From the NCBI RefSeq assembly GCF_026015295.1, contig NZ_JAPDUW010000001.1:1240001-1304000 (forward strand): DNA of 64,000 nt. Reading direction: 5' to 3'. Under the pieces are notes generated by a model that saw only the letters and a program-made list of their open reading frames with translations, was not told the DNA's origin and searched no databases. Both the position numbers and the translations under genes were made by a program. Source of the stretch: Segatella copri. GTDB lineage: Bacteria; Bacteroidota; Bacteroidia; Bacteroidales; Bacteroidaceae. Positions 54,025 to 63,000 of the stretch are shown one piece after another (positions within the stretch are counted from its first letter, which is position 1; each line of letters begins with the position of its first letter).

Positions 54025-55299
54025 TTATCCGAAGTTATCATACATGATGCTCTCAGGATCAACTCCGAGAGAATCCAAATAATCTGTTACGGTCTTGATC
54101 AGCATTGGAGGTCCGCAGAGATAGTACTCGCAATCCTCTGGTGCCTCATGATCCTTCAAGTAGGTATCACGGATGCAGTTAACAGCAAATCCCTCGTAGT
54201 ACTTCACGCCCTGAGCATCTGCCACTGGGTCCTTGCGGTCCAATGAAAGATGGAAGTGGAAGTTAGGGAATTCCTTCTCAAGCTCCCAGAAGTCCTCAAG
54301 GAAGAATGCCTCACCCAATGCACGCGCTCCGTAGAAGAAGTGCAGCTCACGGTCGGTGGTGTGCAGAGTCTTGGTCATGTGCATGATCTGCGCACGCAAT
54401 GGAGCCATACCGGCACCACCACCAATCCAGATCATCTCCTTGCCAGAAGTGAAGTTAGGATGGAAGTCGCCATAAGGACCACTCATCATTACCTTGTCGC
54501 CTGGCTTCAATGAGAAGATGTAAGAAGAAGCGATACCTGTTGGCACGTTCTGGAATCCTACCTGTGGACGTGGCAAGAATGGAGTTGTGGCGATACGTAC
54601 AGTCAGGGTGATGATGTCACCCTCGTCAGGATAGTTCGCCATAGAGTAAGCACGAACGGTAGGCTCTGGATTGTGAGCCTTGAGAGAGAAGATGTTGAAC
54701 TTCTTCCATGCTCCGATGTACTCCTCGCCAATGAGATCCTTGTCGAAGTCCTTGTCGTAATCGATGCAGTCGTATGCAGGAATCTTGATCTGGGCGTAAG
54801 AACCTGGAACGAAGTCCATGTGCTCGCCTGGAGGCAATGCCACCTTGAACTCCTTGATGAAGCTGGAAACGTTCTTGTTGGAGATAACCTCGCACTCCCA
54901 CTCTTTCACGCCCATCACGCTCTCAGGCACCTTGATCTTCAGGTCGCCCTTCACCTTGCACTGGCATCCCAGACGCCAGTGGTCCTTAATCTGCTTGCGG
55001 GTGAAGTGAGGCTTCTCAGAATCGAGAATCTCGCCGCCGCCTTCGAGCACCTGAACCTTACACTGGCCGCAGCTTGCCTTACCGCCGCAGGCAGAAGGCA
55101 GGAAGATGCCGTTCTCATTCAGCGTAGTCATCAAACTGCTGCCCTGAGGCACGTTGATGGTCTTGTCGCCATTGATTTCGATATTTACATTTCCGCTAGG
55201 GCTCAGATACTTCTTAGCCACGAGCAGGATGATAACCAGCAGGAGAATCACCACGAGGAAAACTCCGATACTAGCCAATATAAATGATGTATTACCCAT
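54025..55299 (-). CDS. nqrF: Na+-translocating NADH:quinone reductase subunit F
   Basis: 424 residues. An N-terminal membrane helix (FILASIGVFLVVILLLVIILL), a 2Fe-2S domain (CGGKASCGQCKVQV...LGCQCKV), then FAD- and NADH-binding domains (RAYSMANYPDEG; GPYGDFHPN; WIGGGAGMAPLRAQI; YLCGPPMLIKTV). It takes electrons from NADH into the complex. Last gene of nqrABCDEF. Confidence 0.97.
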   Translation of the reverse strand: MGNTSFILASIGVFLVVILLLVIILLVAKKYLSPSGNVNIEINGDKTINVPQGSSLMTTLNENGIFLPSACGGKASCGQCKVQVLEGGGEILDSEKPHFTRKQIKDHWRLGCQCKVKGDLKIKVPESVMGVKEWECEVISNKNVSSFIKEFKVALPPGEHMDFVPGSYAQIKIPAYDCIDYDKDFDKDLIGEEYIGAWKKFNIFSLKAHNPEPTVRAYSMANYPDEGDIITLTVRIATTPFLPRPQVGFQNVPTGIASSYIFSLKPGDKVMMSGPYGDFHPNFTSGKEMIWIGGGAGMAPLRAQIMHMTKTLHTTDRELHFFYGARALGEAFFLEDFWELEKEFPNFHFHLSLDRKDPVADAQGVKYYEGFAVNCIRDTYLKDHEAPEDCEYYLCGPPMLIKTVTDYLDSLGVDPESIMYDNFG

Positions 55300-55317
55300 A
55301 TCTATAGTCCTCCTATT

Positions 55318-55941
55318 TTAGATTTTCAAGCCTGAGAAGCAAAGCATAGCCATTGCCATGAGGCCTACTGTGATAAATGTGATGCCGAGTCCCTGCAATG
55401 GCTTTGGCACGTCGCAATACTGCATCTTCTCGCGGATGGCTCCCATCAGCACGATGGCAAGAGTCCAACCCAGACCGGAACCTACGGCATAAACGATGCT
55501 ATCCCATACTGAGGTGATAGCCTGAGTATTGGCAGGATCCATCAGGATGCGCTGCTGCATGAAGAGCGATGCACCCATGATGGCACAGTTTACGGCAATC
55601 AATGGCAGGAAGATACCCAGCGCTGCATAGAGCGATGGTGAGAACTTCTCTACAATCATCTCGACCAGCTGCACGATACCGGCGATGACGGCGATGAAGA
55701 GGATGAAACTCAGGTAAGTGAGGTCAACACCCAGAATGCCGTCGGCGCTGAGCACCTTGGTCTGCAACAGGTAATCTACAGGCACGGTGATGAGCAACAC
55801 GAAGGTTACTGCCAAGCCCAAGCCCAAAGAGGTCTTCACGTTCTTGGATACTGCCAAGTATGAACACATACCCAGGAAGTAGGCGAAGATCATGTTATCG
55901 ACGAAAATCGAACGGAAAAACAAACTTATTGCGTGCTCCAT
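55318..55941 (-). CDS. nqrE: Na+-NQR subunit E
   Basis: 207 residues from the ATG at 55941 (MEHAISLFFRSIFVDNMIFA), which directly follows the nqrD stop; ten more upstream codons are open but overlap nqrD. Six membrane helices; the conserved Cys in the FLGMCSYLAVSK half-helix is an iron ligand of the NqrD/NqrE pair. Confidence 0.96.
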   Translation of the reverse strand: MEHAISLFFRSIFVDNMIFAYFLGMCSYLAVSKNVKTSLGLGLAVTFVLLITVPVDYLLQTKVLSADGILGVDLTYLSFILFIAVIAGIVQLVEMIVEKFSPSLYAALGIFLPLIAVNCAIMGASLFMQQRILMDPANTQAITSVWDSIVYAVGSGLGWTLAIVLMGAIREKMQYCDVPKPLQGLGITFITVGLMAMAMLCFSGLKI

Positions 55942-55942
55942 C

Positions 55943-56569
55943 TTACTTCTCCTCCTTATAAATATAGGCACGATGTACCCAGATTACACATCCAACGAGA
56001 ATCAATGCCATGGCTGGCATGGTCATCATACCGTTGTTAACATATCCAAAGTCGTAAGCTCCCTCCGGAATCAGCTGGAAACCGAGCAATGAGCCGCGGC
56101 CCAGGAACTCACGAACAGCACCCATAATCACGAGGATGAGGGCGTAACCCAAACCATTACCTACACCATCGAGGAATGAAGGCCAAGGCTTGTTCATCAT
56201 GGCGAATGCCTCCAAACGACCCATCAGGATACAGTTGGTGATGATCAGACCCACATACACAGAGAGCTGCACGCTCACGTCGTAGGCGAAAGCCTTCAGT
56301 ACCTGGCTCACGATGGTAACCAGGGCAGCAACTACCACCAGCTGGACGATGATACGGATGCGCTGAGGGATGGTGTTGCGGATGATGGAAATAATCACGT
56401 TAGAGAATGCCGTGATGATAGTAACGGCAAGTCCCATCACAATGGCTGGCTTCAGCTGGGAAGTAACAGCCAGGGCACTACAGATACCAAGCACCTGGAC
56501 GAGGATAGGGTTGTCGCCGTTCAGTGGCTTGATGAATGCCTCCTTATTTTGTTTACTAAATAATGCCAT
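55943..56569 (-). CDS. nqrD: Na+-NQR subunit D
   Basis: 208 residues, six membrane helices. LVQVLGICSALAVTSQLKPA and VGLIITNCILMGRLEAFAM carry the half-helix cysteines that with NqrE hold an iron centre. Short spacers on both sides (12 bp to nqrC). Confidence 0.96.
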   Translation of the reverse strand: MALFSKQNKEAFIKPLNGDNPILVQVLGICSALAVTSQLKPAIVMGLAVTIITAFSNVIISIIRNTIPQRIRIIVQLVVVAALVTIVSQVLKAFAYDVSVQLSVYVGLIITNCILMGRLEAFAMMNKPWPSFLDGVGNGLGYALILVIMGAVREFLGRGSLLGFQLIPEGAYDFGYVNNGMMTMPAMALILVGCVIWVHRAYIYKEEK

Positions 56570-56581
56570 AATTTCGCTTAA

Positions 56582-57184
56582 TTATTTAATGAATTTAGCA
56601 AGACCTTCCTTGAGCATGGCATCCACACCGTTGGATGTCAATGTAGCACCGGTAACGGCATCCACATTGTTAGGGTCGCCGGCAGGAGCGTCTTTCTCAA
56701 CGCCCAGAGCGATGCCCTCTACTCCATCCTTGTGAATCTTCTTGCCCTGGAATTTCTGCTGCCACTTCAGGTTGTCCTTGATTTCAGCACCCAGTCCGGC
56801 AGTCTCGCCTTCGTGGTTGAAATATACGCCATAGATGGTGTTGTTGTCGGCATCCACGGCGATGAAGCCTGAAATACCGCCCCAGAGACCCATACCCTTT
56901 ACAGAGTAAACGGTCTTCTTCTGACCATCAATCTCGCACTCGTAATACTTCATGCCGTCCTTCTCCTTCTCGTCCTTCACCACCTCTTTATATTTGGCTG
57001 CCGCAGTAGCGTTGTCAAGGTCGCGCAGGTTCAGCGAGTTCAGAATCTGCTTCTGAGTATCAAGAGCCACGTTGGCATCCTGTTTTGTCTTCAGCGAAGA
57101 AGACACGAACGCGAGCAGGAATGCCACGATTACCACGATGATAACCGAATAGATAATAGTATAGCTATTTGAATTTGTCTTCAT
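56582..57184 (-). CDS. nqrC: Na+-NQR subunit C
   Basis: 200 residues. One N-terminal helix (IIYSVIIVVIVAFLLAFVSS) then an FMN-binding domain. DAVTGATLTSNGV near the C-terminus holds the Thr to which FMN is covalently attached. GLWGGISGFIAVDADNNTIYGVYF is typical of the domain. Confidence 0.96.
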   Translation of the reverse strand: MKTNSNSYTIIYSVIIVVIVAFLLAFVSSSLKTKQDANVALDTQKQILNSLNLRDLDNATAAAKYKEVVKDEKEKDGMKYYECEIDGQKKTVYSVKGMGLWGGISGFIAVDADNNTIYGVYFNHEGETAGLGAEIKDNLKWQQKFQGKKIHKDGVEGIALGVEKDAPAGDPNNVDAVTGATLTSNGVDAMLKEGLAKFIK

Positions 57185-57202
57185 ATCTACATTCCTCCTA
57201 CA

Positions 57203-58360
57203 TTATTTAATAGCACGTTTAGAACGGCGAGAGATGTTGCTCTGAACTACACAGTAGTCGATAAGTGGAGCAAACATGTTGCCGAAGAAGATAGCGAGCA
57301 TCATACCCTCTGGATAACCTGGGTTCATCACACGTACGATAACGGCGATGGCACCGATGAAGAATCCGTAGAAGTACTTACCCTTCTCAGTACGGGCAGA
57401 GGTTACAGGGTCGGTAGCCATGAATACGGCACCGAAGCAGAAACCACCGAGAACGATGTGCTCATACCAGGCGATAGGTGTCATGCCGAGAGCCTGGAAG
57501 ATAAGCGCCATCACGATGCCGCCTGCGAATACTGAGCCCATGGTCTTCCATGATGCGATGCCTGTCCAGAGAAGGATGATGGCACCGATGGCGATGGCGA
57601 TGACTGAAGTCTCACCGATACAGCCAGGAATGAAACCGATGATAGAATCGCAGAGACTAGCTGAAGGTATGCTGCCCTGAGCCAGCTGACCGAGAGGAGT
57701 AGCAGCTGTGAAGCCATCAGGCAGGGTGTTACCCAGGCCGAAGATAGCATCCTTAGCCACCCAGACCTTATCACCACTCATAGCCAATGGATATGAGAAG
57801 AAGAGGAACATACGGGCACCCACAGCCACATTGAAGATGTTCATACCGGTACCACCGAAGATCTCCTTGCAGAAGATAACTGCGAAGGCGCACGCCAGGG
57901 CGAGCATCCACAACGGTGTAGAGATAGGAATGATCAATGGGATGATGATACCGCTGACGAGGTAACCCTCCTGGATTTCCTCGTGCTTCCACTGAGCCCA
58001 GGCAAACTCGATGCCGAGACCAACGATGTAGCTAACCAACAACTTAGGAAGGACAGCCAGGAATCCGAAGCCGAAGACCTCGATGAAGCTGGCAGCATCC
58101 AGTGTACCTGCAGCCTTGAAATTCTGGTATCCCACATTATACATACCGAAGAGCAAAGCAGGAATCAGGGCGATTACCACAAAGCTCATGATGCGCTTCG
58201 AGTCGATGGAATCGTGGATGCTGGCTCCGCTCTTCGCTGTCGTATTTGGCACGTACAGGAAGCTCTCAAAACCGTCAAACACGCTCTCGAAGGCATGCAG
58301 CTTACCTCCCTTCTGGAAGTTAGGCTTTATCTTATTGAGATAATTTCTTAATGCACTCAT
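57203..58360 (-). CDS. nqrB: Na+-NQR subunit B
   Basis: 385 residues, about ten membrane helices. The covalent FMN site reads DGFTAATPLGQ, where other bacteria have SGAT; the Thr is retained. The conserved GGTGMNIFNVA and ATDPVTSARTEKGK motifs are present. Forms the Na+ path and quinone site. Confidence 0.96.
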   Translation of the reverse strand: MSALRNYLNKIKPNFQKGGKLHAFESVFDGFESFLYVPNTTAKSGASIHDSIDSKRIMSFVVIALIPALLFGMYNVGYQNFKAAGTLDAASFIEVFGFGFLAVLPKLLVSYIVGLGIEFAWAQWKHEEIQEGYLVSGIIIPLIIPISTPLWMLALACAFAVIFCKEIFGGTGMNIFNVAVGARMFLFFSYPLAMSGDKVWVAKDAIFGLGNTLPDGFTAATPLGQLAQGSIPSASLCDSIIGFIPGCIGETSVIAIAIGAIILLWTGIASWKTMGSVFAGGIVMALIFQALGMTPIAWYEHIVLGGFCFGAVFMATDPVTSARTEKGKYFYGFFIGAIAVIVRVMNPGYPEGMMLAIFFGNMFAPLIDYCVVQSNISRRSKRAIK

Positions 58361-58386
58361 TATTTAAATAATTAATAGTACTAAAA

Positions 58387-59742
58387 CTAAGCGTTCTCCT
58401 TGCGCAGGGTATTCAAGCCCTCGCGTACAATCTTCTGCAATTCGAGCTTAGATGAATCCACGAACTCAGCCACAGCAAAATCTTCAGGACTTACCTCGTA
58501 GATACCGAGCTGCTCCTGCTTGTCGATATCGCCGGTGATGATTGCCTTGATGAGATACTCACCATAGATGTCCATCGGGAGCACCTTGTCATACTCGCCG
58601 CTCATGATCATGTGGCGCTCGCCACCCTTCACGCGGGCATCGAGATTATACTCCTTCTTCTTGCCGAAGAGCCAGGAAAGATATGAACGCGATGTAGAGA
58701 ACTGATCGGTACGTGGAAGAATCCAACCCAGCATCTCGTCGTTGTCATCACCCTCTGGGATGGCTGTAATCTCTGATGTATGACCACCTACGAAATCGGC
58801 TGTAGTCGTCTTTACACCGGTAAGAGGATTACCATTGATAAGTCGCACATGGTCAGTAGCTTTCAGCTGATTGGCTACAAAACTGCTTAAAGGTGTACCT
58901 ACCAAAACTTCAGCATAGCCAGGAGTCTTGATTTCACTACCAGCCACAGCTACAATCTTGTGCAAATCAACCTTACCTGTCAGGAAGAGTCTTCCGAAGA
59001 AGATAACCGATGCTGGATCTACTGTCCAAACCACCTCGCCCTTGTTTACAGGGTCGATGTTGTTCACCTGTACACCTACATTACCTGCCGGACAAGGACC
59101 GTCGAATACATTGAGTTCTACGTTCTTAGCCTCGCCAAGCGCATTGCTGTGCTGGTCAACGCCAACACCAAGATAAGTTTTCGCAATCTTGCTCAAGGCT
59201 GTCAAACCCGTCTGGAAAGCCTCTTCGTTGCCTTCGAGTTCTACCTCAAAGTCGGCTGCGAGCGGCATGTCGCGGAGGGCAGAAACGAAAATTGCCTTAG
59301 GCTTGGTGTCGGGAGTTGTGGACACAGCATAAGGCAACTGGTTGATGTATCCGAAGAGACCAGCCTCAAGCAGCGCCTGCTTGACAGCCTCACCGTCTAA
59401 CGCATCAACGTTTTTCTTACCAAAATCCGTAGAGGTCTGTACTGCGTCGGCCTTCACCTTCACGCAGAGCACCTTTCGGCGCTCACCTCTCTCAATGGCG
59501 GTTACTTCTCCGCTCACTGGCGAGGCAAACTTCACCTCCGGGCAAGCCTTGTTCACAAACAAGGCATCTCCGGCATTGACATGATCGCCCTCGCGTACCA
59601 CTACCTTAGGAGTCACACCCACGAAAGCCGCAGGAACCAGCGCATACTCGCCAGCCTGAGCCACCTGGAGCGTTACATCCTTGGAAGCCTTACCCGTAAG
59701 GTTAATGTCCAAGCCTTTACGTAACTTAATTACATTTGCCAT
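58387..59742 (-). CDS. nqrA: Na+-NQR subunit A
   Basis: 451 residues. KLRKGLDINLTGKA opens the family pattern, followed by a barrel-sandwich-like module (VREGDHVNAGDALFVNKACPEVKFASPVSGEVTAIERGERR) and GPCPAGNVGVQVNNIDP. It is a peripheral subunit involved in quinone binding. First gene of the operon, with a leader of about 140 bases. Confidence 0.96.
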   Translation of the reverse strand: MANVIKLRKGLDINLTGKASKDVTLQVAQAGEYALVPAAFVGVTPKVVVREGDHVNAGDALFVNKACPEVKFASPVSGEVTAIERGERRKVLCVKVKADAVQTSTDFGKKNVDALDGEAVKQALLEAGLFGYINQLPYAVSTTPDTKPKAIFVSALRDMPLAADFEVELEGNEEAFQTGLTALSKIAKTYLGVGVDQHSNALGEAKNVELNVFDGPCPAGNVGVQVNNIDPVNKGEVVWTVDPASVIFFGRLFLTGKVDLHKIVAVAGSEIKTPGYAEVLVGTPLSSFVANQLKATDHVRLINGNPLTGVKTTTADFVGGHTSEITAIPEGDDNDEMLGWILPRTDQFSTSRSYLSWLFGKKKEYNLDARVKGGERHMIMSGEYDKVLPMDIYGEYLIKAIITGDIDKQEQLGIYEVSPEDFAVAEFVDSSKLELQKIVREGLNTLRKENA

Positions 59743-59885
59743 AACTACATTAAAAAATATTATATATAAACTTACTAATCACTTCAAGATATATGCGTCA
59801 GCGCCCTCATCAAGACGCTATACTGGCCATCTGCCATAAAACATATATTTTATCTACTTCTATGCTGAAACTTCTAAACGTGCTG

Positions 59886-59893
59886 CAAAAATA
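59886..59893 (-). promoter_or_regulatory. Promoter (-7 box) of nqrABCDEF
   Basis: Minus-strand TATTTTTG matches TAnnTTTG. The long leader to 59742 includes a GCGTC/GACGC inverted repeat (about 59793-59816); no known riboswitch was recognised. Confidence 0.5.
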
Positions 59894-59958
59894 GTGAAAA
59901 AAAGTGATATAAAAAAGAAAAATTGTGTGAATTATTCGATTTTATGCCGATTTTTCAG

Positions 59959-59966
59959 TAATTTTG
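59959..59966 (+). promoter_or_regulatory. Promoter (-7 box) of tamB
   Basis: TAATTTTG matches TAnnTTTG, about 50 bp before the proposed CTG start. Confidence 0.5.
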
Positions 59967-60014
59967 TCGCAAAATTCAAATTAGTAACATTTTTGTAAAC
60001 TAGAGAAAGCAACT

Positions 60015-63000
60015 CTGAAACATTTAAAACATATCATCAATAGCATTATATGGACGCTGGCTGCCGTCTATTTCTTGCTTGTCGTACTGTTGCACGTGCC
60101 ACCAGTACAGGCCTTCATCGGCTCTGAAGTAGCCGGTGCACTGGCTCAGAAATTCGGCACTCAGGTAAGTATCGGAAAGGTGAACCTGGGCTTCTTCAAC
60201 CGCATTATCATAGACGACGTGATGATGCTCGACCAGAAGGGCGACAGCATGATCTGTGCTTCGCGCGTATCGGCAAAGCTCGATTTCCTGCCTTTGAAGG
60301 ATGGCAAGATTTCGGTTTCATCTGCTCAGCTCTTCGGTCTCAACGCCAACATCTACAAGCAGGATGCCAAGAGCCCAATGAACATCCAGTTCGTGCTCGA
60401 TTCGCTGGCTTCGAAAGATACCACCCGCCATACTCCGCTCGACCTGCACATCGGAAGCCTGATTATCCGCCATGGTGCCGTTGCCTACAACCAGCGCGAT
60501 ATTGCGCCTAAGCCGGGCGTCTTTTCGCCGCAGCATCTAGGCATCACCGACCTCTCTGCCCACATTATTCTGGGCCATCTCACCGACAAAGATATCCATT
60601 TGGCTGTCAAGAAGATAGCGCTGAAAGATAAATCAGGACTTCAACTCAGAAATCTGAGATTCAAACTCGATGCCGACCAGCAGCAAGCCCTGCTCAGAGA
60701 CTTCAGCATCGAGCTCCCTCATTCGCAATTGCAGTTTGATGACCTGCGCGCTACCTACCGCATCGAGAACAAGCATATCGTAAAGCCTACACTCCAGTTT
60801 CAGGGCGGCATCAAGCCGTCCGTCATCACGCTTGCCGATATTGCCTGCTTCGTGCCTGAACTCCGCAAGTTCAAGGATGCCCTGCAGCTTCATCTCCAGT
60901 TTTCGGGCACCAGTACATCTGCCCGCATCCATAACCTCGAATTCAAGACTCAGAGCGGCAGTCTGCTGCTCAGGGCTAACGGCCGTGTGAGCGATTGGGA
61001 CCGCCTTCTGCGCTGGAAGGCAAACATCTCAGCCCTCAAGATATCAGGCGATGGCATCGGAGAGGTTTCCAGAAATCTAGGCAAACGCATCAGCATTCCG
61101 AAAGAAGTGCTGCGCCTGGGCGACATATATTATATAGGTGAAGTATATGGTGCAGGCAAGAACGTAGGCACCCGCGGCCAGCTGAAGACCGGCGTGGGCG
61201 AAGTAGCCATCAAGGCAGAAAAGGCTGGCTCCGAGCTCAAGGCTAGCATCAATACCCAGGGCATCAACCTGGGCCGAATCCTCGACAACGGGCAGTTCGG
61301 CATCCTGGCAGCATCGCTTTCGGCTCACGGCAACAAGCAGCATTTCTATGCCAAGGGCAGCATTCCGCGCTTCGATTTCAACAAGTACAGCTACCGCAAC
61401 ATTCAGATAGACGGCAGCTATAACCGGGGATTGCTCGAAGGACTCGCATCCATCGCCGACCCTAACGCCAACATCCAGGTAGAAGGCTCCTACTCCATCC
61501 CCCGCAAGCAGTATGCCGCAACAGCCCATGTTCAGCATCTGCTGCCAACCATCCTGGGACTGAAGGTAGCCGACAAGACCTACAGTCTCAATGACATCAC
61601 CGTAAGCGCCAAGAACCAGGGCAAGGACAGCTATTTCGACCTCGAAGCCCCGTTCGCCAGCATCCATGTTGACGGAGAGTACGATTACGCTACCCTCACC
61701 AAGAGCTTCACCAACCTGGTAGCCAGCAAACTGCCTACCCTTCCGGGCATCGGCAAGGTAGACAGGAGTGCGAAGAACCATTTCACCTTCCAGGCAGAAA
61801 TCACCTCTACCGAGATTCTGCAGCGCATGCTGGGCATTCCGCTGAAGATAGAGCAGCCCGTCTTTGCCGATGGATTCATGAACGATGCCGAGAAAACCGT
61901 CAACATCTATGCCAACGTGCCTGACTTCAGCTATGGCGCAAAAGACTATCATGGCGTCAAAGTGCGACTGCATACCATCAACGATTCGCTCAAGGTAGAT
62001 GCACAGATCAGGCAGGGCAAATGGGGAGATAACGGACCGGGCATCCACGTAAAGGCAGCCGCTGCCGACAACCAGCTCTTCGCCAAGCTCTTCTACGACA
62101 ACCATTCGGCTAAGCTCCCTATTCAGGGCATCATCGATACGAGGGCGCAGTTCTTCAAGAACGAGAATCATGTTTCTACCGCCCACGTAACCATACACCC
62201 GTCTGAAATCAGAATCGACGGCACGCCGTGGGAGGTTCATCCTGCCGACATCATCTACAGCAAGAACCGCCTGCTGGTAGACCATTTCGCCGTGAGCCAC
62301 GACCAGCAGCACGTCATCGTTTCCGGTCTTGCTACACCCGAGAAGACCGATTCTATCGTAGCTGATTTGAAGGATGTAGATGTAGCATACGTGCTGAACC
62401 TCGTCAATTTCCATTCGGTAGATTTCACCGGCAAGGCTTCGGGCAAGGCTATCATCAAGAGCCTCTTCAACGACCCTGATGCCTACGCCCAGCTAGACGT
62501 GAAGGAGTTTACCTTCGAAAACGGACCGCTCGGTGTGCTCCATGCTGGTGTCAACTTCAACAAGGAGCTCGAACAGATTGATATTCATGCAGTTGCCGAT
62601 GATGGTCCGGAGCATCAGACGCTCATCAACGGATACGTCTCGCCTAAGCGCAACTATATCGACCTGGGTATCGATGCCCAGGGCACCAGCATGAAATTCC
62701 TCGAGAATTTCTGCGGCAGTTTCATGAACCAGGTAGAAGCCTGGGGCAATGGCCATCTCAATGTGGTGGGCGATTTGAAAAACATCAATCTCGTGGGCGA
62801 CCTTACCGCTCACGGCAAGGTGCACCTCAAGCAGCTCAACACCGATTACACCTTCGATGCGCTCCATGCACACGCTATCCCAGATGATATCCTCATAGAG
62901 AATGATACCATCTTCGACCGCAACCGCAACATAGCCATCCTGAGCGGAGGCATCCACCACAAGCACCTCACCAGGCTGAGCTACGACCTCGATATCAAGG

